NCBI RefSeq assembly: GCF_033568475.1 | Contig: NW_027331831.1 | Location: 12,772,001 to 12,836,000, forward strand | Length of the DNA: 64,000 nt | Source of the DNA: Henckelia pumila | Lineage: Eukaryota; Streptophyta; Magnoliopsida; Lamiales; Gesneriaceae | Direction of reading: 5' to 3' | Part shown: piece by piece, positions 61,496-64,000 of the stretch | How the letters are laid out: the number at the start of each line of letters is the position of its first letter | How positions within the stretch are numbered: position 1 is the stretch's first letter | The notes under the pieces: generated by a model | What the model saw: only the letters and a program-made list of their open reading frames with translations | Told to the model about the DNA's origin: nothing | Databases searched by the model: none | Position numbers and translations under genes: made by a program

Positions 61496-61651
61496 TTAAT
61501 ATCCAATGTATCGTTTGGTTTGAGTAATAAGATAAATAATATATAGATAAATAATATAATATTTCAAGTACCAATCGGTACTTGAAATATAATTTAATAA
61601 ATTTTTAATAAATTAATTGATAGGAAGTACATTGTCGAGAAGTATTCCAAC

Positions 61652-62154
61652 CACTGTTCTAAAAAAGGAGCCTAGGCGCTAGACGATGGCTCATCGTCCC
61701 GATTTTTAGACAATTGATGCCTCGAGTTGATTTTTCATTAATCGGCCACTTAGACCGCCTAGTTGCTGCTTAGGCGGCTCAAAATCCGCCTAGGTGACCG
61801 CCTAGATTAATATATAATATATAATTTTTATTTTTTAAAATTTAAATTTAAAAAGAAATATTATTTGACAGATTTTTCGATGAATTTGTATCAGATGTAG
61901 ATGCGGAATATGCTATCAATTTTGAGTTTGAATTCAATAAAAATGAAAAATTAGAGAAATATTAAGATAAATAAAAAGAATAGATATTTAGGCTACGAAG
62001 AAAAAACCGTCTAGAACGAATTAGATATTTAGGCTAAAAATCATCTATGCAAATTAGATATTTAGGCTAAAAATAAAAAATTGTCCCCCCTTTAGACGGT
62101 CGCCTAGGCGATGGATGACCGTCCATTTACCATCTACCACTTTTTAGAACATTG
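61652..62154. mobile_element. foldback element of the CA(C/A)TGTTCTAAAAA type
   Basis: The left end CACTGTTCTAAAAA matches the complement of the right end CAATGTTCTAAAAA. Both sides have subterminal cctaggcg/cgcctagg motifs, and the interior repeats tagatatttaggcta several times. No target duplication is visible; the ends resemble hAT MITEs. Confidence 0.6.
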
Positions 62155-62403
62155 ATTTTAAAATTAATTTCGATAATATCCATCCAAATATCAGTATTCA
62201 GTATATGTATTACTTTGTGACGGTTGATAATCCAACTTTTAATATCTATTAGCTAGCTAATTAACATTTATATTATAAAATTTAAGATAAGATAATTTTT
62301 TTATCATCATAAGATAAGATTTAAGATTAATATATTGGCCCAATATGTCGGCATAAATGTTTGGTTCCAAAATAAAAATTTTGAATTTTGTATCACATTC
62401 TAA

Positions 62404-62568
62404 GGCTACGTTTACTTATATTGATAGGATTGTGAAGATATAATTTATTAGGTGATTATTAAACTAATTAGATATGATATAAAGTGTTATGGATAAATAA
62501 TAATTTGTTTACTATGAATTAATATTAATAGTCTTATCACATGATAATCACCCCAAGTAAACGCAACC
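62404..62568. mobile_element. short Tourist-like MITE, same family as 61,103
   Basis: The ends are GGCTACGTTTACTT and, on the complement, GGTTGCGTTTACTT. The flanks TAA and TTA fit a TWA target. Inner parts match both arms of the 393-bp element in opposite order. Confidence 0.7.
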
Positions 62569-62698
62569 TTATTGTATTGAGAAAATATAGATATCATTTG
62601 ACAAATCAAATATCATACTCCACGTGCTAAGTACTATTACTTACTAGTATCTTACAAACACACACATATATGTATATATAAATTTCATGATTATTATC

Positions 62699-62975
62699 CA
62701 GTGTTTTAAAAACTCTCTTAAGTGACGATTAATCTCGCTTAAGCTTTAATATGCTTCAGCTCGATTAAGCGACCGTTTTTTAGAACGGAAGATTTTATTT
62801 GTTTTTAAAAATGAAAACATTTTTATAAATATGTATATTTATAGTTTAGAACTTGAATTATCTGTTAAATCATATCGGCAAGTGGAACTTAAACTTATTC
62901 TAAACTCGCTTAAGCTTGAAAAGCTTGAAACTTGATTTCCACGCTTCGACGCGCTTCATTCTTTTTAGAACCTTG
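62699..62975. mobile_element. hAT MITE
   Basis: The ends are CAGTGTTTTAAAAA and, on the complement, CAAGGTTCTAAAAA. The exact 8-bp target duplication is ttattatc (62,691-62,698 and 62,976-62,983). The interior has several cgcttaag/cttaagcg inverted words. Confidence 0.9.
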
Positions 62976-62983
62976 TTATTATC

Positions 62984-63542
62984 GGCAAGTGGAAACATGT
63001 AAAATGGATGTAGCATATGATATTTTCGATAGAGTTCAACCTATCTCTAAGATATTATTTTAATTGTAAATCTAATAACTTGTGATTTATCATATCAGCA
63101 TTATAACATAAATTATATTTCTATGTTGAAATATTGACCTATGAATTGAGAAATAACCCTAGAGATAAGATCTAAACAATTAAAGAATTTATTATTAATT
63201 ACCTTTGAGAATGAAAAATCTCATTCGAGCATAAACTAAAATGTAAAGGCTAATTGCATTAATCTCCCTTGTGAAAAGTCTAAAATGCATAAATTCCTTA
63301 AAAAATATTAATAGGTTGATGCATCCTTGAGTTATAAAAAACGTAGCACATTTTACTCCTATATTATACAAATTTGGGTACATTTATACCCTCTGATAAG
63401 GGTTTTTATGCTAAATTTTTCAAAGCATAAGGTCTAACATGTTATTAATTTTACAAAAGATACTTTTTGCTTTTTTTTAATATTCACATTGGATGTTGAT
63501 GCAAATAACCTTAAAATTTATGCTCATGTCGCTGAAAAAAAA
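62984..63542. other. AT-rich spacer
   Basis: No supported gene. A tract at 63,250-63,420 is reminiscent of the Mutator MITE end at 5,173 (ctaattgcattaatctcccttgtgaaa) but has no partner end. Confidence 0.35.
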
Positions 63543-63680
63543 AATATTATAGAGCTTGCGAAAGGCTTGTCCCATCAATACTCGCTCTTAATTGTTTCTA
63601 TGAATAAACAAAAGTCTGAAGGAAAAAGCAGCAGAAAGTCTCCTGTTACTTTGGCTAGATAGAAATACTTTAAGGTTATG
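63543..63680 (-). pseudogene. relic of an ARF gene 5' end
   Basis: It matches 58,880-59,022 across the start codon and 5' flank: aaaggcttgtcccat, aataaacaaa, gaagg, tttggctag, atagaaatactt. On the minus strand it begins at 63,575 with MGQAFRKLYN and then diverges within exon 1. No downstream ARF exons are found to the left. Confidence 0.85.
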
Positions 63681-64000
63681 CTTGGATTAAGGTATTTGGA
63701 TTTGATAGAAAATTTCAAATAAATGTATTTGAAAATCTGTTGATTTGAATCATTTTCTTATTAAATTTCTTGCTTGGATGAACATAAAATTTAAAAATGG
63801 ATTCATCCTTGTGCTGATCGAACACAGCAGATACAGAAACTTCATCCAACAATCAGTCATGTCATATCCCCAACACATGTGACTCATATGTCTTCTGCAC
63901 CAATAATCGGTACAAAAGAGATTTTGGGCAAAACCATCGGTACAAAAGGGATTTTGGTCATGGTTTTGCCCTCGAACATACTGTTCAACAACCCGAAAAC
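63681..64000. other. spacer to window end
   Basis: Nothing supported. A short direct repeat (ggtacaaaagagattttggnca-like) occurs twice at 63,910-63,960. Confidence 0.35.

Noticed and set aside
61652-62154. Target-site duplication for the foldback element
   Set aside because: The 8 bases on each side (attccaac and attttaaa) do not match, so transposon class is left open.
1-64000. tRNA, rRNA or organelle-derived DNA
   Set aside because: I saw no cloverleaf with A/B boxes, no ribosomal RNA cores and no plastid or mitochondrial genes on reading through; a dedicated scan could still find small RNA genes.

Overview
This window is nuclear DNA from a flowering plant, probably a eudicot. It is AT-rich and has intron-containing genes with plant-type splice sites. 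LTR retrotransposons with a Met-tRNA-type primer binding site (TGGTATCAGAGC) are nested in one another, and small DNA transposons (Mutator, hAT, CACTA and Tourist types) are scattered throughout. I cannot name the species.

Layout. 1-11,500: transposon-dominated. It holds two reverse-oriented copia-like solo LTRs (1-1,014 and 9,032-10,702, the second carrying a hAT element) and a decayed zinc-finger/hAT-dimerisation transposase (about 2,017-7,250). That transposase is split by a CACTA element (3,574-6,427), which itself carries a Mutator-type MITE and a possible captured coding fragment. 11,849-14,456: an intact three-exon DUF1218 membrane-protein gene on the + strand. 15,671-17,979 (-): an acidic, SAP-like-N-terminus protein gene (copy 1). 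19,316-39,571: a Ty3-gypsy element (A, TSD TTGGT) containing a reverse solo LTR, a hAT MITE and a complete younger Ty3-gypsy chromovirus (B, 27,407-36,544, TSD GAAAT). 39,763-46,966: a third, degenerate chromovirus (C). 47,035-50,700: a TRIM-like element with a 52-base G run, a ~146-bp tandem repeat, a 1.3-kb Mutator-type element with long inverted ends, and a ~225-bp tandem duplication. 53,810-56,991 (-): copy 2 of the acidic gene, followed upstream by an ARF-family GTPase gene (57,824-58,914, -). 59,000-64,000: AT-rich spacer with Tourist-like and hAT MITEs and a relic of the ARF 5' end (about 63,543-63,680).

How it fits together. The host genes are DUF1218, the two acidic-protein paralogues and ARF; the rest is repeats. 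The paralogues sit in a segmental duplication (about 15,318-19,250 versus 53,620-57,790) now separated by about 34 kb of mostly retrotransposon sequence. Each copy has lost or gained different exon material while staying largely in frame, which makes this pair the most informative biology here. I found no clear evidence of an undescribed multi-gene system. The strongest leads are the divergent exon remodelling of the paralogues, an ARF lacking the catalytic switch-II glutamine, and strong CG-rich hairpins conserved in the LTRs of two retrotransposon families. All exon coordinates are read by eye from splice consensus and paralogue comparison.
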